Assembly: GCF_037975245.1 (NCBI RefSeq)
Contig: NC_092567.1
Coordinates: forward strand, 15,144,876 to 15,208,875
Length of the DNA: 64,000 nucleotides
Direction: 5' to 3'
Origin: Apostichopus japonicus
Lineage: Eukaryota > Echinodermata > Holothuroidea > Aspidochirotida > Stichopodidae
The notes beneath the pieces were generated by a model. The model was not told where the DNA came from, searched no databases, and saw nothing but the letters and a program-made list of their open reading frames with translations. Both the position numbers and the translations under genes were made by a program. Below are positions 61,201-62,460 of this stretch, one piece after another. Each line of letters opens with the position of its first letter. Within the stretch, counting starts at the first letter, position 1.

Positions 61201-62115
61201 AGTGCGAAGAGAGTACGAGAGTGAATGGGAGAACAAAGAGGCCCAGATGGAGCTAGAAGAGCAACAGATCCGACTAGACAGACAACTCATACGGGTCAGG
61301 TCGCATCTCGCACAGGGAACCAAAGTAAGACTTCCGCCTCCTCAGTATTTTATCATTTGGGTCCCTTTTGGTCTTCTATGGTTATTCCCTGTACTTCATG
61401 GAGTAGACAGACAACTCATAGGGGTCAGGTCCCATCTGGCACAGGGGACCAAAGTAAGACTTCCTCATCAGCATTTTATCATTTGAGTCCCTTTTGGCCT
61501 TCCATGGTTATTCCCTGTACTTCAGGGAGTAGACAGACAACTCATACGGGTCAGGTCACATCTCGCACAGGGAACCAAAGTAAGACTTCCTCCTCCTCAG
61601 TATTTGATCATTTGGGTCCCTTTTGGTCTTCTATGGTTATTCCCTGTACTTCATAGAGTAGACAGACAACTCATAGGGGTCAGGTCGCATCTCGCACAGG
61701 GGACCAAAGTAAGTCTTCCTCATCAGCATTTTATCATTTGAGTCCCTTTTGGCCTTCCATGGTTATTCCCTGTACTTCAGGGAGTAGACAGACAACTCAT
61801 AGGGGTCAGGTCACATCTCACACAGGGAACCAAAGTAAGACTTCCTCCTCAGTGTTTTATCATTTGGGTCCCTTTTGGCCTTCCATTGTTATTATTCCCT
61901 TCACTTCATGGAGTTGGATCATCCTCATTAAAACCATAGACCAATTTTTGGTCTCCATTTGTGAGCAGAAATCATCATATTTTTATCATTTCCCAACGTT
62001 CTTGCTGGTTTCCCCACAGGATCTGGAAGACATAACAACAGAGAACGCCAAACTCGAACACGAGATAGCACTTCTCAGGATGCAGAGAGAGAAAAAAGAA
62101 CCAACGGAGAATGGG
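9801..62115 (+). CDS. plekha5/7-like: PLEKHA5/PLEKHA7-like WW-WW-PH scaffold protein (20 exons, 3' end possibly beyond window)
   Basis: Joined exons: 9801-9883, 11504-11580, 12599-12656, 32983-33060, 42420-42649, 45783-45883, 46889-47004, 51343-51645, 53137-53363, 53587-53816, 54358-54545, 54896-55026, 55619-55782, 56355-56474, 57184-57329, 58083-58281, 59970-60110, 60798-60878, 61175-61324, 62020-62115. All introns are GT-AG, all phases match, and the sum is 2919 nt (973 codons). Domains: WW1 about residues 10-42, WW2 about 55-87, PH about 142-240, a Pro/Arg/Gln-rich region 245-660, a conserved block 663-817, and coiled coil 818-973. Tandem WW plus PH plus C-terminal coils is the layout of vertebrate PLEKHA5 and PLEKHA7 (about 1100 aa); PLEKHA7 is an adherens-junction adaptor for p120-catenin and PDZD11. 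PH domains of this family bind phosphoinositides. An invertebrate single-copy gene would be co-orthologous to both. The final exon(s) are unresolved. Confidence 0.9.
9884..11503 (+). other. Intron 1
   Basis: 1.6-kb AT-rich intron. I see no repeat family, RNA gene or coding fragment in it. It splits WW1 in the middle. Confidence 0.8.
11504..11580 (+). CDS. plekha5/7-like: Exon 2: second half of WW1
   Basis: Residues 28-53. Contains TTWLHPVTG (W36 and P39), the second WW tryptophan and the HPVTG stretch typical of PLEKHA5/7 WW1. Acceptor ACAAACAG, donor AATG|GTAAGT. The exon is in phase with exon 1 (codon 28 becomes Asn). Confidence 0.9.
11581..12598 (+). other. Intron 2
   Basis: 1.0-kb intron. 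It includes a short stretch around 11770-11830 where ACCGGT-like words recur. I see nothing else. Confidence 0.75.
12599..12656 (+). CDS. plekha5/7-like: Exon 3: first half of WW2
   Basis: Residues 54-73, DLPQGWQEGVTASGRTYYI plus two bases. It holds the first Trp (W59) and the tyrosine pair of the second WW domain. Acceptor TCCTACAG, donor GA|GTAAGT. The same splitting of WW domains by introns is repeated in exons 3 and 4. Confidence 0.9.
13440..14165 (+). repeat. About 100-bp tandem repeat interrupted by a SINE
   Basis: A unit containing GGGATCAAACACC, TTGAACTTT and a TGTAACAGTACT word occurs near 13520, 14040 and 14140. Copies two and three are adjacent; the tRNA-type SINE at 13562-13972 sits between copy one and copy two. 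The repeat therefore predates the SINE insertion. Confidence 0.55.
13562..13972 (+). repeat. tRNA-derived SINE (full length)
   Basis: An RNA polymerase III A box (TGGTCAAGTGG, 13572-13582) and B box (GGTTCGAGCC, 13617-13626) lie about 35 bp apart. They are followed by a body with TTGGGCAAGGCACTTTATC and a GGCGCTATATAAATG end at about 13930, then a GATT-rich tail. Related copies occur at 39350 and 57690. This is a SINE rather than a tRNA gene because the cloverleaf is incomplete and the same long body follows in all copies. Confidence 0.85.
14166..16261 (+). other. Intron 3 segment without recognised features
   Basis: AT-rich intron sequence with a CCCCCCCTCCCC tract near 15050. Some short open frames exist but lack codon structure, splice support or domains. 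Confidence 0.6.
16262..16882. mobile_element. MITE-like element with 19-bp terminal inverted repeats
   Basis: TTAAAGCAGCATTTTGCGT at 16262-16280 is the exact reverse complement of 16864-16882, and weaker similarity continues inward. The 621-bp interior has no coding capacity. The ends begin with TTAA, the target of piggyBac-type transposases, so a non-autonomous piggyBac-like element is possible, but the TTAA may simply be part of the repeat. Confidence 0.7.
16883..18650 (+). other. Intron 3 segment; TACTGT/ACAGTA-rich
   Basis: No gene is visible. The motif TACTGTAC and its complement recur conspicuously here and onward to about 33 kb. Around 18030-18100 there is a degraded GCGC...TATAATAATAA SINE-type tail. 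Confidence 0.55.
18665..18835. repeat. About 21-23-bp tandem repeat
   Basis: Seven to eight degenerate copies of a unit resembling CCCGTTTTGCATAGCAAATT. The minus strand stays open across much of the array only because the unit lacks stops in some frames. I do not regard it as coding. Confidence 0.75.
19638..19693. repeat. 16-bp tandem repeat
   Basis: Four copies of GAGATTATCTTAATAA, the last two shortened or mutated. Confidence 0.85.
19700..22000 (+). other. Intron 3 segment without recognised features
   Basis: Contains short frames at 20138 and 20896 that encode no recognised domain, and a somewhat GC-richer patch at 20750-20960 of unknown nature. No splice-supported exon is seen. Confidence 0.5.
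22020..22115 (+). repeat. SINE-type 3' tail
   Basis: The words GTAAAGTGCTTTGAGA and GTAAAGCGCTAGATAAATA are typical of the conserved 3' end of invertebrate SINEs. They are followed by an AT-rich run. No head is seen. Confidence 0.5.
22855..23240 (+). repeat. AGGTCA-rich diverged repeat
   Basis: Several AGGTCA/GGTCAAAGGTCA words recur in sequence resembling the larger element at 49.2-51.3 kb. It is probably an older, fragmentary copy of the same repeat family. Confidence 0.45.
23878..24207 (+). promoter_or_regulatory. CpG-rich block, candidate alternative promoter and 5' UTR
   Basis: Within AT-rich, CpG-poor intron 3 this block is clearly richer in CG dinucleotides (roughly 30 across 23878-24350 by eye). 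It reads like a leader sequence with short upstream ATGs. It ends in the small open frame 24208-24350 and a consensus GTAAGT donor. It may be an internal promoter of the PLEKHA5/7-like gene producing a form without WW domains. A noncoding RNA exon or an old repeat are alternatives. Confidence 0.4.
24208..24350 (+). CDS. Candidate alternative first coding exon (47 codons plus 2 nt)
   Basis: ATG at 24208 (A at -3) opens 47 codons without a stop, beginning MYQLPSPSSHRGQ and rich in Arg and Ser. It ends GGGTA|GTAAGT at 24351. Two bases remain, which is exactly the phase required by exon 4 (32983), so splicing 24350 to 32983 would be in frame and bypass exons 1-3. The resulting protein would lose WW1 and half of WW2 but keep the PH domain and coils. 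No homology is recognised. A one-in-three phase match can be chance. Confidence 0.35.
24955..25092 (-). repeat. tRNA-derived SINE, minus strand
   Basis: On the minus strand a head with A box TAGCCTAGTGG (25081-25071) and B box GGTTCGAATCC (25038-25028) can fold into a near-complete tRNA-like cloverleaf. Six of seven acceptor pairs form and the anticodon loop would carry ATA. It is followed by a non-tRNA body, so a SINE head or tRNA pseudogene is more likely than a working tRNA. Confidence 0.65.
25100..29300 (+). other. Intron 3 segment without recognised genes
   Basis: AT-rich, with many TACTGTAC-type words, a G-rich run at 27349-27373 and a GC-richer patch at 26110-26460 of unknown origin. 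Short open frames on both strands show no domain or splice pattern. Confidence 0.5.
29300..29415 (+). repeat. DIRS terminal-repeat fragments, duplicated
   Basis: The sequence near 29336 (TTACTCTGCTCCTTGCTTACC) resembles the left terminal repeat of the DIRS-like element at 34143. It is flanked by a direct repeat (TAGTTAAGAGTGCATGACAG at about 29309 and 29371). It is probably a degraded solo terminal repeat. Confidence 0.5.
30235..30835 (+). repeat. Three tandem copies of a 194-201-bp unit
   Basis: Copies start at GGATTGTTTA words at 30241, 30435 and 30636. Each contains a pyrimidine stretch ending in CAG followed by GATATTCCC and GGGGTACATTTTGAT. The CAG|GATATTCCC junction looks like a 3' splice site, but no downstream coding frame or donor is consistent, so I treat it as an intronic tandem duplication. 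Confidence 0.8.
32140..32180 (+). repeat. DIRS left terminal-repeat fragment
   Basis: Starts TTTACTTCGCTCCTC and continues with CTTACCTGTCTCC as in the element at 34143, then diverges. A short solo remnant. Confidence 0.6.
32722..32885 (+). repeat. DIRS solo left terminal repeat
   Basis: About 160 bp diverged from 34143-34281, keeping ATTTACTTCGCTCC, ACCTGTCTC, TTCTACCGTGCC and GTGCGCCCTCTATGACCG in order. It ends about 100 bp upstream of exon 4. No internal element or opposite repeat follows. Confidence 0.75.
32983..33060 (+). CDS. plekha5/7-like: Exon 4: second half of WW2
   Basis: Residues 73-99, with HLNETTTFYHPLTGK completing WW2. The position of the second WW tryptophan is Phe (F81), while P84 and the HPLTG motif are kept. 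Acceptor TTTTTTCCAG, donor GA|GTAAGT. The exon is sandwiched between DIRS-type repeat fragments (32722-32885 and 33070-33192). Confidence 0.9.
33070..33192 (+). mobile_element. Mini-DIRS: internally deleted non-autonomous element
   Basis: The first 60 bp match the left end of the DIRS-like element (34143 onward). After a 15-bp spacer, the last 50 bp match its right end (GTGAGGAGAC, GTCACTCGTAAATATC, AACCAGTAA). It therefore keeps both outer ends and nothing internal. It begins 9 bases after the exon 4 splice donor. Confidence 0.75.
33193..34142 (+). other. Intron 4 segment without recognised features
   Basis: AT-rich spacer between the mini-DIRS and the large DIRS-like element. No genes or clear repeats are seen. 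Confidence 0.6.
34143..34281 (+). repeat. DIRS left inverted terminal repeat
   Basis: Starts ATTTACTTCGCTCCTCGC. The 120 bp from GCTTACCTG to about 34281 are nearly perfectly complementary to 41746-41866. The first 45 bp are exactly complementary to 41191-41235 in the internal complementary region. Confidence 0.9.
34327..36200 (+). other. DIRS 5' internal region, no intact frame
   Basis: Between the left repeat and the gag-like region I see no intact open frame. Scattered short frames at 35702-36125 carry no recognised domain. This is probably leader sequence and decayed coding DNA of the element. Confidence 0.45.
36200..37777 (+). pseudogene. DIRS ORF1 (gag-like) remnant
   Basis: A frame near 36245-36300 reads HDLCPKCTTYTRRDPCLVC, a C-x2-C-x8-C-x2-C zinc-finger-like motif as in ORF1 proteins of DIRS elements. 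It is followed by Arg/Glu- and Pro/Gly/Ser-rich sequence in shifting frames (open pieces 36268-36708, 36988-37416, 37496-37777). Stops, a 146-bp tandem duplication and a run of 23 A bases at about 36945 break it. ORF1 presumably encoded a nucleic-acid-binding structural protein. Confidence 0.55.
36531..36822 (+). repeat. 146-bp tandem duplication in gag-like region
   Basis: Two nearly identical copies start at TACCCCTAACGGTCCCGG (36531 and 36677). The 146-bp period is not a multiple of three, so the duplication itself shifts the frame of ORF1. Confidence 0.9.
37778..39007 (+). other. DIRS central region, reverse transcriptase not recognisable
   Basis: This is where reverse transcriptase should begin. 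I find no YxDD-type or other reverse transcriptase motifs in any forward frame by eye. The stretch has a 12-C run near 37831 and repeated CCTTGGCAAAC words at 38151 and 38226. It may be deleted, replaced or too decayed. Confidence 0.4.
39010..39260 (+). repeat. tRNA-derived SINE, plus strand
   Basis: The head GTAGCTTAGTTAGCTCAGTGG with GGTTCAAGTC (39071-39080) resembles tRNA A and B boxes. The body includes GTCCAGTTACAGAGCTGTTG and GCCAATGAGGCTTCTTC. The reverse complement of the whole unit is found at 46090-46335. It has inserted into the DIRS-like element, so it is younger than that insertion. Confidence 0.8.
39350..39545 (+). repeat. tRNA-derived SINE copy, diverged
   Basis: Same family as 13562 and 57690: TGTGGTCAAGCGGTGTAGGC, a degenerate B box (GGTTTTAGTCC) and TTGGGCAAGGCACTTTATC. 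The 3' GCGCTATATAA end is damaged. It lies inside the DIRS-like element. Confidence 0.75.
39805..40433 (+). pseudogene. DIRS RNase H remnant
   Basis: One frame (to 40089) ends in WVSHIARKESVRADAL, followed by a block around 40245-40350 in another frame reading PPFGMISQILRKIRSSKGKL. The H-I-x-K-E-x-x-x-A-D-x-L and P-P-x-x-x-I-x-x-x-L-x-K-I patterns are characteristic of the RNase H to recombinase junction of DIRS and Ngaro elements. At least one frameshift and several stops separate the pieces, so it is non-functional. Confidence 0.65.
40440..41197 (+). pseudogene. DIRS tyrosine recombinase remnant
   Basis: A block reads CPVRALKWYLNRTEKLR (about 40805-40855). After a frame change comes GASASTALSAGIPIQDIL and then VAAWKTPTTSVACYL (about 40982-41085), which match the C-terminal half of DIRS-type tyrosine recombinases, including the region of the catalytic Tyr (CYL). 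Where the family has the His-x-x-Arg pair, this copy has Gln-Glu-Ile-Thr (about 40970-40981), so two catalytic residues look lost in addition to the frameshift. It ends just before the internal complementary region. Confidence 0.7.
41191..41288. repeat. DIRS internal complementary region
   Basis: 41191-41235 is the exact reverse complement of the left outer end (34143-34187). The adjoining 41234-41288 is the exact reverse complement of the right outer end (41856-41910). The two halves meet at ATATT, so the region mirrors the joined termini of a circular intermediate. In DIRS1 this region is thought to template completion of the ends. Confidence 0.9.
41746..41910 (-). repeat. DIRS right inverted terminal repeat
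   Basis: About 120 bp complementary to the left repeat, then a 45-bp right-end extension (TCGTCACTCGTAAATATCC, GTTTTGGAATAT) found only here, in the internal complementary region and in the mini-DIRS at 33070. Confidence 0.9.
42420..42649 (+). CDS. plekha5/7-like: Exon 5: basic linker and first half of PH domain
   Basis: Residues 99-176. A Lys/Arg-rich linker (FIKKKVPKT) leads into the PH domain start (VVKEGWLQKRDSG, VWRRRWCLLSDFCLFYYK). The Lys/Arg residues in strands 1-2 (K150, R160-R162) are where phosphoinositide-binding PH domains contact lipid phosphates. Acceptor TTGTATCAG, donor AAAG|GTTTGT. Confidence 0.93.
42840..42960 (-). repeat. tRNA-headed SINE, minus strand
   Basis: On the minus strand the head carries a B box GGGTTCGATTCC (around 42885-42874) and a tRNA-like GAGGCTTAGCAATCGGGAGG segment, with a body extending toward 42820. 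The A box is weak. It lies shortly after exon 5. Confidence 0.5.
43108..44497 (-). mobile_element. hAT-type DNA transposon remnant
   Basis: Contains a C-terminal hAT transposase fragment (43166-43920). The possible ends GTGGCGTAACTCCT (near 43113) and, inverted, GCGGTGTAACACCT (near 44482-44495) resemble each other and the GTGGCGTAAC-type termini of hAT elements. The boundaries are an inference from this weak match. The upstream half of the transposase is missing. Confidence 0.45.
43166..43920 (-). pseudogene. hAT transposase C-terminal fragment (frameshifted)
   Basis: Minus-strand frames read from about 43920 (EFTDFSRKVGVPVSFVNKL, then RAPRFFDEFASDT) to about 43515. After a one-base frameshift they continue LLNEIESFRW to a stop at 43166. 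The end contains TVATAERSFSKLKLIKTYL, the signature of the hAT C-terminal dimerisation domain. The N-terminal zinc finger and most of the catalytic domain are absent. It is a dead fragment inside intron 5 of the host gene. Confidence 0.8.
44633..44990. repeat. About 60-bp minisatellite, six copies
   Basis: Units of 58-60 bp begin AATTCCCCTTG or AAGTCCTCTTG and end GGGTACAAACA. The two variants alternate, giving an approximately 120-bp dimer. A 141-codon minus-strand frame runs through the array (repeats of CTHILAYSLV-type sequence). This is explained by the periodicity and I do not regard it as a gene. Confidence 0.85.
45000..45782 (+). other. Intron 5 segment without recognised features
   Basis: AT-rich intron sequence leading to exon 6. 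I see no repeat family or gene. Confidence 0.6.
45783..45883 (+). CDS. plekha5/7-like: Exon 6: middle of PH domain
   Basis: Residues 176-209, containing HVGSIMLPSYHVCPVG and KKFVFK, the beta-strand pattern of PLEKHA-family PH domains. Acceptor TTTCATAG, donor CAAG|GTACAA. The longer open frame around it is an intron read-through in another frame. Confidence 0.93.
46090..46335 (-). repeat. tRNA-derived SINE, minus strand
   Basis: Reverse complement of the SINE at 39010-39260 with about the same extent (matching blocks AAGAAGCCTCATTGGC and CAACTCTGTAACTGGAC). Its B-box equivalent on the minus strand is GAGTTCGAGTC. A TATG microsatellite lies at its outer 3' side (46070-46103). Confidence 0.8.
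46889..47004 (+). CDS. plekha5/7-like: Exon 7: C-terminal helix of PH domain
   Basis: Residues 210-248: CEHDNMRTYYFAGVSQEDM then ESWMSALHSAS. The Trp (W231) in the final alpha helix is the invariant PH-domain tryptophan. Acceptor TTCCAG, donor AAAG|GTAAGA. Confidence 0.93.
47005..48126 (+). other. Intron 7, first part
   Basis: AT-rich intron sequence with a short G run at 47028. No gene or named repeat is recognised. Confidence 0.6.
48127..48225. repeat. About 11-bp tandem repeat
   Basis: Eight or more copies of a CTCTAGCCTGA-like word with frequent substitutions. Confidence 0.85.
48886..48995. repeat. 55-bp tandem duplication
   Basis: Two nearly identical copies starting GGGTGTT at 48886 and 48941, each ending GGCTCTAATCCATT. 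Confidence 0.9.
49158..51306. mobile_element. 2.1-kb AGGTCA-rich repeat with short inverted ends
   Basis: GGTTCCTTGCTG (49158-49169) is matched inversely by CAGCAAGGAACC (51295-51306). Internally, blocks of 200-300 bp recur (for example TGTCCGTTAGGGTTGGGAG at about 49570 and 50522), along with numerous GGTCA/AGGTCA words, a TG microsatellite (49199-49243) and a 12-G run near 50901. There is no coding capacity. It ends about 36 bp before exon 8. The left end can also fold back on itself, so the boundary call is tentative. Confidence 0.5.
51343..51645 (+). CDS. plekha5/7-like: Exon 8: start of disordered linker
   Basis: Residues 248-349, Asp/Arg/Asn/Pro-rich (for example EKDDDEDWGRRTTLPRSVSQ, ending SSPLYATPHR). 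Acceptor GCCCTCAG, donor CATAG|GTAAAT. The last 28 bases plus the donor are the first unit of the 37-bp array that follows. In frame, the codons across the donor read CAT AGG TAA, so failure to splice here stops the protein at once. Confidence 0.88.
51618..52580 (+). repeat. 37-bp minisatellite containing the exon 8 splice donor, about 26 copies
   Basis: Each unit has the order GTTCACCTCTGTATGC, CAGCCCACATAG, GTAAATATA. The first unit is the 3' end of exon 8. Almost every copy keeps ATAG|GTAAAT or close variants, giving some two dozen donor-like sites downstream of the real one. The period is not a multiple of three. Sub-patterns of several units recur, which indicates stepwise unequal duplication. 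Confidence 0.93.
52590..53136 (+). other. Intron 8 remainder
   Basis: AT-rich sequence with a G-rich patch at 52737-52780. A short unassigned frame lies at 52835-53035. No feature is recognised apart from the acceptor at 53136. Confidence 0.6.
53137..53363 (+). CDS. plekha5/7-like: Exon 9: Pro/Gln/Arg-rich linker
   Basis: Residues 349-425: low-complexity sequence (QQHPQHQQRVDPREQPISRS) with several Arg-Ser motifs (SRSKSLPRH) that could be phosphorylation or 14-3-3-type sites. Acceptor ACAATGCAG, donor TCCA|GTAAGT. Confidence 0.87.
53410..53535. repeat. Polypyrimidine tandem repeat in intron 9
   Basis: Repeats of CCCTCTTCCCTCC in a 223-bp intron, giving a long pyrimidine tract ahead of the exon 10 acceptor (53586). 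Confidence 0.85.
53587..53816 (+). CDS. plekha5/7-like: Exon 10: linker with conserved basic motif
   Basis: Residues 425-501. Starts VPPTYVDPREIQMRKRKN and continues with a Tyr/Pro-rich stretch. The basic cluster RKRKNKN could act as a nuclear localisation or membrane-binding patch. Acceptor TACTTTCAG, donor CAACAG|GTAAAC. Confidence 0.88.
54358..54545 (+). CDS. plekha5/7-like: Exon 11: Pro/Ser/Gln-rich linker
   Basis: Residues 502-564 (RRAPTPEQRSVIQSPMQQSP and onward), with repeated Ser-Pro sites. Acceptor CATTGCAG, donor GAGAG|GTGGGT, a weaker donor than its neighbours. Confidence 0.85.
54896..55026 (+). CDS. plekha5/7-like: Exon 12: Ser/Gln-rich linker
   Basis: Residues 564-608: IPQPQQQAEVQMSRSAVPDL, then Ser/Arg-rich sequence (SQRSQRSVNSYN). 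Acceptor TTCCTTCAG, donor AGAA|GTAAGT. Confidence 0.86.
55195..55360. repeat. Degenerate 5-bp (ATGCR) tandem repeat
   Basis: About 33 copies of ATGCG/ATGCA/ATACA pentamers. Overlapping open frames appear on both strands because the unit contains few stops. It is a microsatellite, not coding. Confidence 0.9.
55619..55782 (+). CDS. plekha5/7-like: Exon 13: end of disordered linker
   Basis: Residues 608-662, with RQRPPVSRNSTLREERSG and an Asn/Gln-rich end. Acceptor TTGTTTAG, donor ATGCAG|GTAAGA. Confidence 0.86.
55783..56354 (+). other. Intron 13
   Basis: 572-bp AT-rich intron. No feature is recognised. Confidence 0.7.
56355..56474 (+). CDS. plekha5/7-like: Exon 14: conserved hydrophobic/basic segment
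   Basis: Residues 663-702, including YIMLSTGIRLRLSIAANDLL. This is a phase 0-0, 40-codon exon of amphipathic character at the junction between the disordered linker and the C-terminal conserved block. Acceptor TTTTACAG, donor TCG|GTAAGA. Confidence 0.82.
56690..56880 (+). repeat. tRNA-headed SINE-like repeat
   Basis: GGTCAAGTGGTACTGACTTAGG followed by GTGGTTCGGTTCCTGTC resembles A and B boxes. It is followed by a short body and an AT-rich tail with a TATA microsatellite at 56900-56920. It is more diverged than the other SINEs in the window. Confidence 0.45.
57184..57329 (+). CDS. plekha5/7-like: Exon 15: helical segment
   Basis: Residues 703-751. HEELVLFLIQLRRDKANMEE then WMRLIDSELSVVQ is strongly helical and among the clearest coding stretches of the C-terminal half. 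Acceptor ATCCTCAG, donor TCAAG|GTATGA. Confidence 0.88.
57690..57975 (+). repeat. tRNA-derived SINE (full length)
   Basis: A box TGGTCAAGTGG (57694-57704), B box GGTTCGATTCC (57738-57748), TTGGGCAAGGCATTTTAT, and a GGCGCTATATAAAAATATG end. Same family as 13562. Boxes are intact, so it may be a relatively young copy. Confidence 0.87.
58083..58281 (+). CDS. plekha5/7-like: Exon 16: conserved helical block
   Basis: Residues 751-817: SDSLRRSNPNLNEDDIYEAE, then LRKEHEEVSRELEVSLPLIN and a VDNLVRMGSLYGGQNE segment. Acceptor TTCTCCAG, donor TACAAG|GTACGG. Confidence 0.88.
58624..59810. repeat. 53-bp minisatellite, about 22 copies, with 159-bp higher-order pattern
   Basis: The unit contains CTAGCTTCCAGTAGGGATG, ACAGACCCTTGACAAG and TGTTGTATAGTCAAAGA. 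From about 59040 onward, units alternate in threes: AGTATTG/GTGGGG, AGTGTTG/GTAGGG, AGCATTG/GTAGGG. This makes a 159-bp higher-order repeat present about four to five times. It fills most of intron 16. The minus-strand frames across it are periodic artefacts. Confidence 0.93.
59970..60110 (+). CDS. plekha5/7-like: Exon 17: start of coiled coil
   Basis: Residues 818-864, KDLPPVTPKMMVEYTRKQEE onward, then Glu/Lys-rich helix. Phase 0-0. Acceptor TGTTCTCAG, donor GAT|GTAAGC. Confidence 0.87.
60111..60797 (+). other. Intron 17
   Basis: G/A-rich intron with repeated GAGGGAGGGGGTAGGG-like words (60130-60350) and three loosely similar AGAGGAT..GAGCTAGATG segments. The first is the exon 17 end itself; copies near 60240 and 60375 resemble it (GATAGTAGAGGATGGAATGC). 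No independent coding potential. Confidence 0.5.
60798..60878 (+). CDS. plekha5/7-like: Exon 18: coiled coil
   Basis: Residues 865-891: EKLRKLRELDQKLQQISSNV plus YVLKEEK. Heptad-compatible Leu spacing. Phase 0-0. Acceptor TTTTCTCCAG, donor GAGAAG|GTGGGG (weak at +4/+5). Confidence 0.87.
61175..61324 (+). CDS. plekha5/7-like: Exon 19: coiled coil
   Basis: Residues 892-941: DEIENSMEKVRREYESEWEN, then EEQQIRLDRQLIRVRSHLAQ and GTK. Phase 0-0. Acceptor TCTCCTCAG, donor CCAAA|GTAAGA. Its last 50 bases are the first copy of the 125-129-bp array that continues into intron 19. Confidence 0.9.
61526..61579 (+). CDS. Candidate duplicated microexon 19b (54 nt)
   Basis: In array copy 3 the intron end reads CCCTGTACTTCAG|GGAGTAG and the exon tail ends CCAAA|GTAAGA. 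This leaves a 54-nt, phase 0-0 segment encoding GVDRQLIRVRSHLAQGTK. It would insert 18 residues between exons 19 and 20 without changing frame. Whether it is used is unknown; the pyrimidine tract is moderate. Confidence 0.35.
61781..61834 (+). CDS. Candidate duplicated microexon 19c (54 nt)
   Basis: Array copy 5 has the same borders (TACTTCAG|GGAGTAG and CCAAA|GTAAGA). It encodes GVDRQLIGVRSHLTQGTK, phase 0-0. Copies 2 and 4 carry TTCATGG or TTCATAG at the acceptor position and do not give an in-frame exon. Usage is untested. Confidence 0.35.
62020..62115 (+). CDS. plekha5/7-like: Exon 20: coiled coil (last exon found, or terminal if unspliced)
   Basis: Residues 942-973: DLEDITTENAKLEHEIALLR, then MQREKKEPTENG. 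Acceptor TCCCCACAG, donor GGG|GTAAAC at 62116. If that donor is skipped, the frame runs 19 more codons to TAG at 62173-62175, with an AATAAA at about 62411, giving a 992-residue protein. The strong donor and shorter length than vertebrate PLEKHA5/7 favour further exons outside the window. Confidence 0.85.
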
Positions 62116-62189
62116 GTAAACTTGATTGGTCGATTTCATCTTTTAAAACAGATGATTGATATACTGGCACATTAGCAAAGATTGTGCAA

Positions 62190-62460
62190 GCTCTACGTAC
62201 AACAAACAAAGCAGTCATTGTCCACTTTGTCTCCACTCATTGTCATGTCAAATAGTTGTATAGGATTATTTATTTTTCTCTAATCTTAATTGTTACCTTC
62301 TTTCATTTGTATTTGTTATTTTTTGGTTGCTAGCTCGATAAACTACTATTGTTTCTCTAGTGTCCTGTTTATACTATACCACTTTGTTCTATTGTTCTTA
62401 TGTATAGACGAAATAAATGAAATGAAAAAATGAAATGAAAATGAAATCATGCCCTGAATG
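62190..62460 (+). repeat. Possible LINE 3' end or 3' UTR with AATAAA
   Basis: AT-rich segment ending GACGAAATAAATGAAATGAA followed by GAAAT-type short repeats, a common 3' end of non-LTR retrotransposons. It could equally serve as the 3' UTR and polyadenylation site if exon 20 is terminal. Confidence 0.4.

Larger units (their letters stand above)
61275..61915 (+). repeat. 125-129-bp array of exon 19 tail plus intron head, five copies
   Basis: TAGACAGACAACTCAT occurs at 61275, 61404, 61530, 61659 and 61784. Each is followed by the rest of the exon 19 tail, the GTAAG donor and about 75 bp of intron. Spacings alternate 129, 126, 129, 125, so the array is effectively a dimer repeat of about 255 bp. 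Open frames run through several copies because the first spacings are multiples of three. Confidence 0.95.

Noticed and set aside
61225-62175. Long frames through the exon 19 array as one continuous exon
   Set aside because: They include repeated intron sequence with donor sites; explained by spacings divisible by three. Only the 54-nt segments are kept as candidates.
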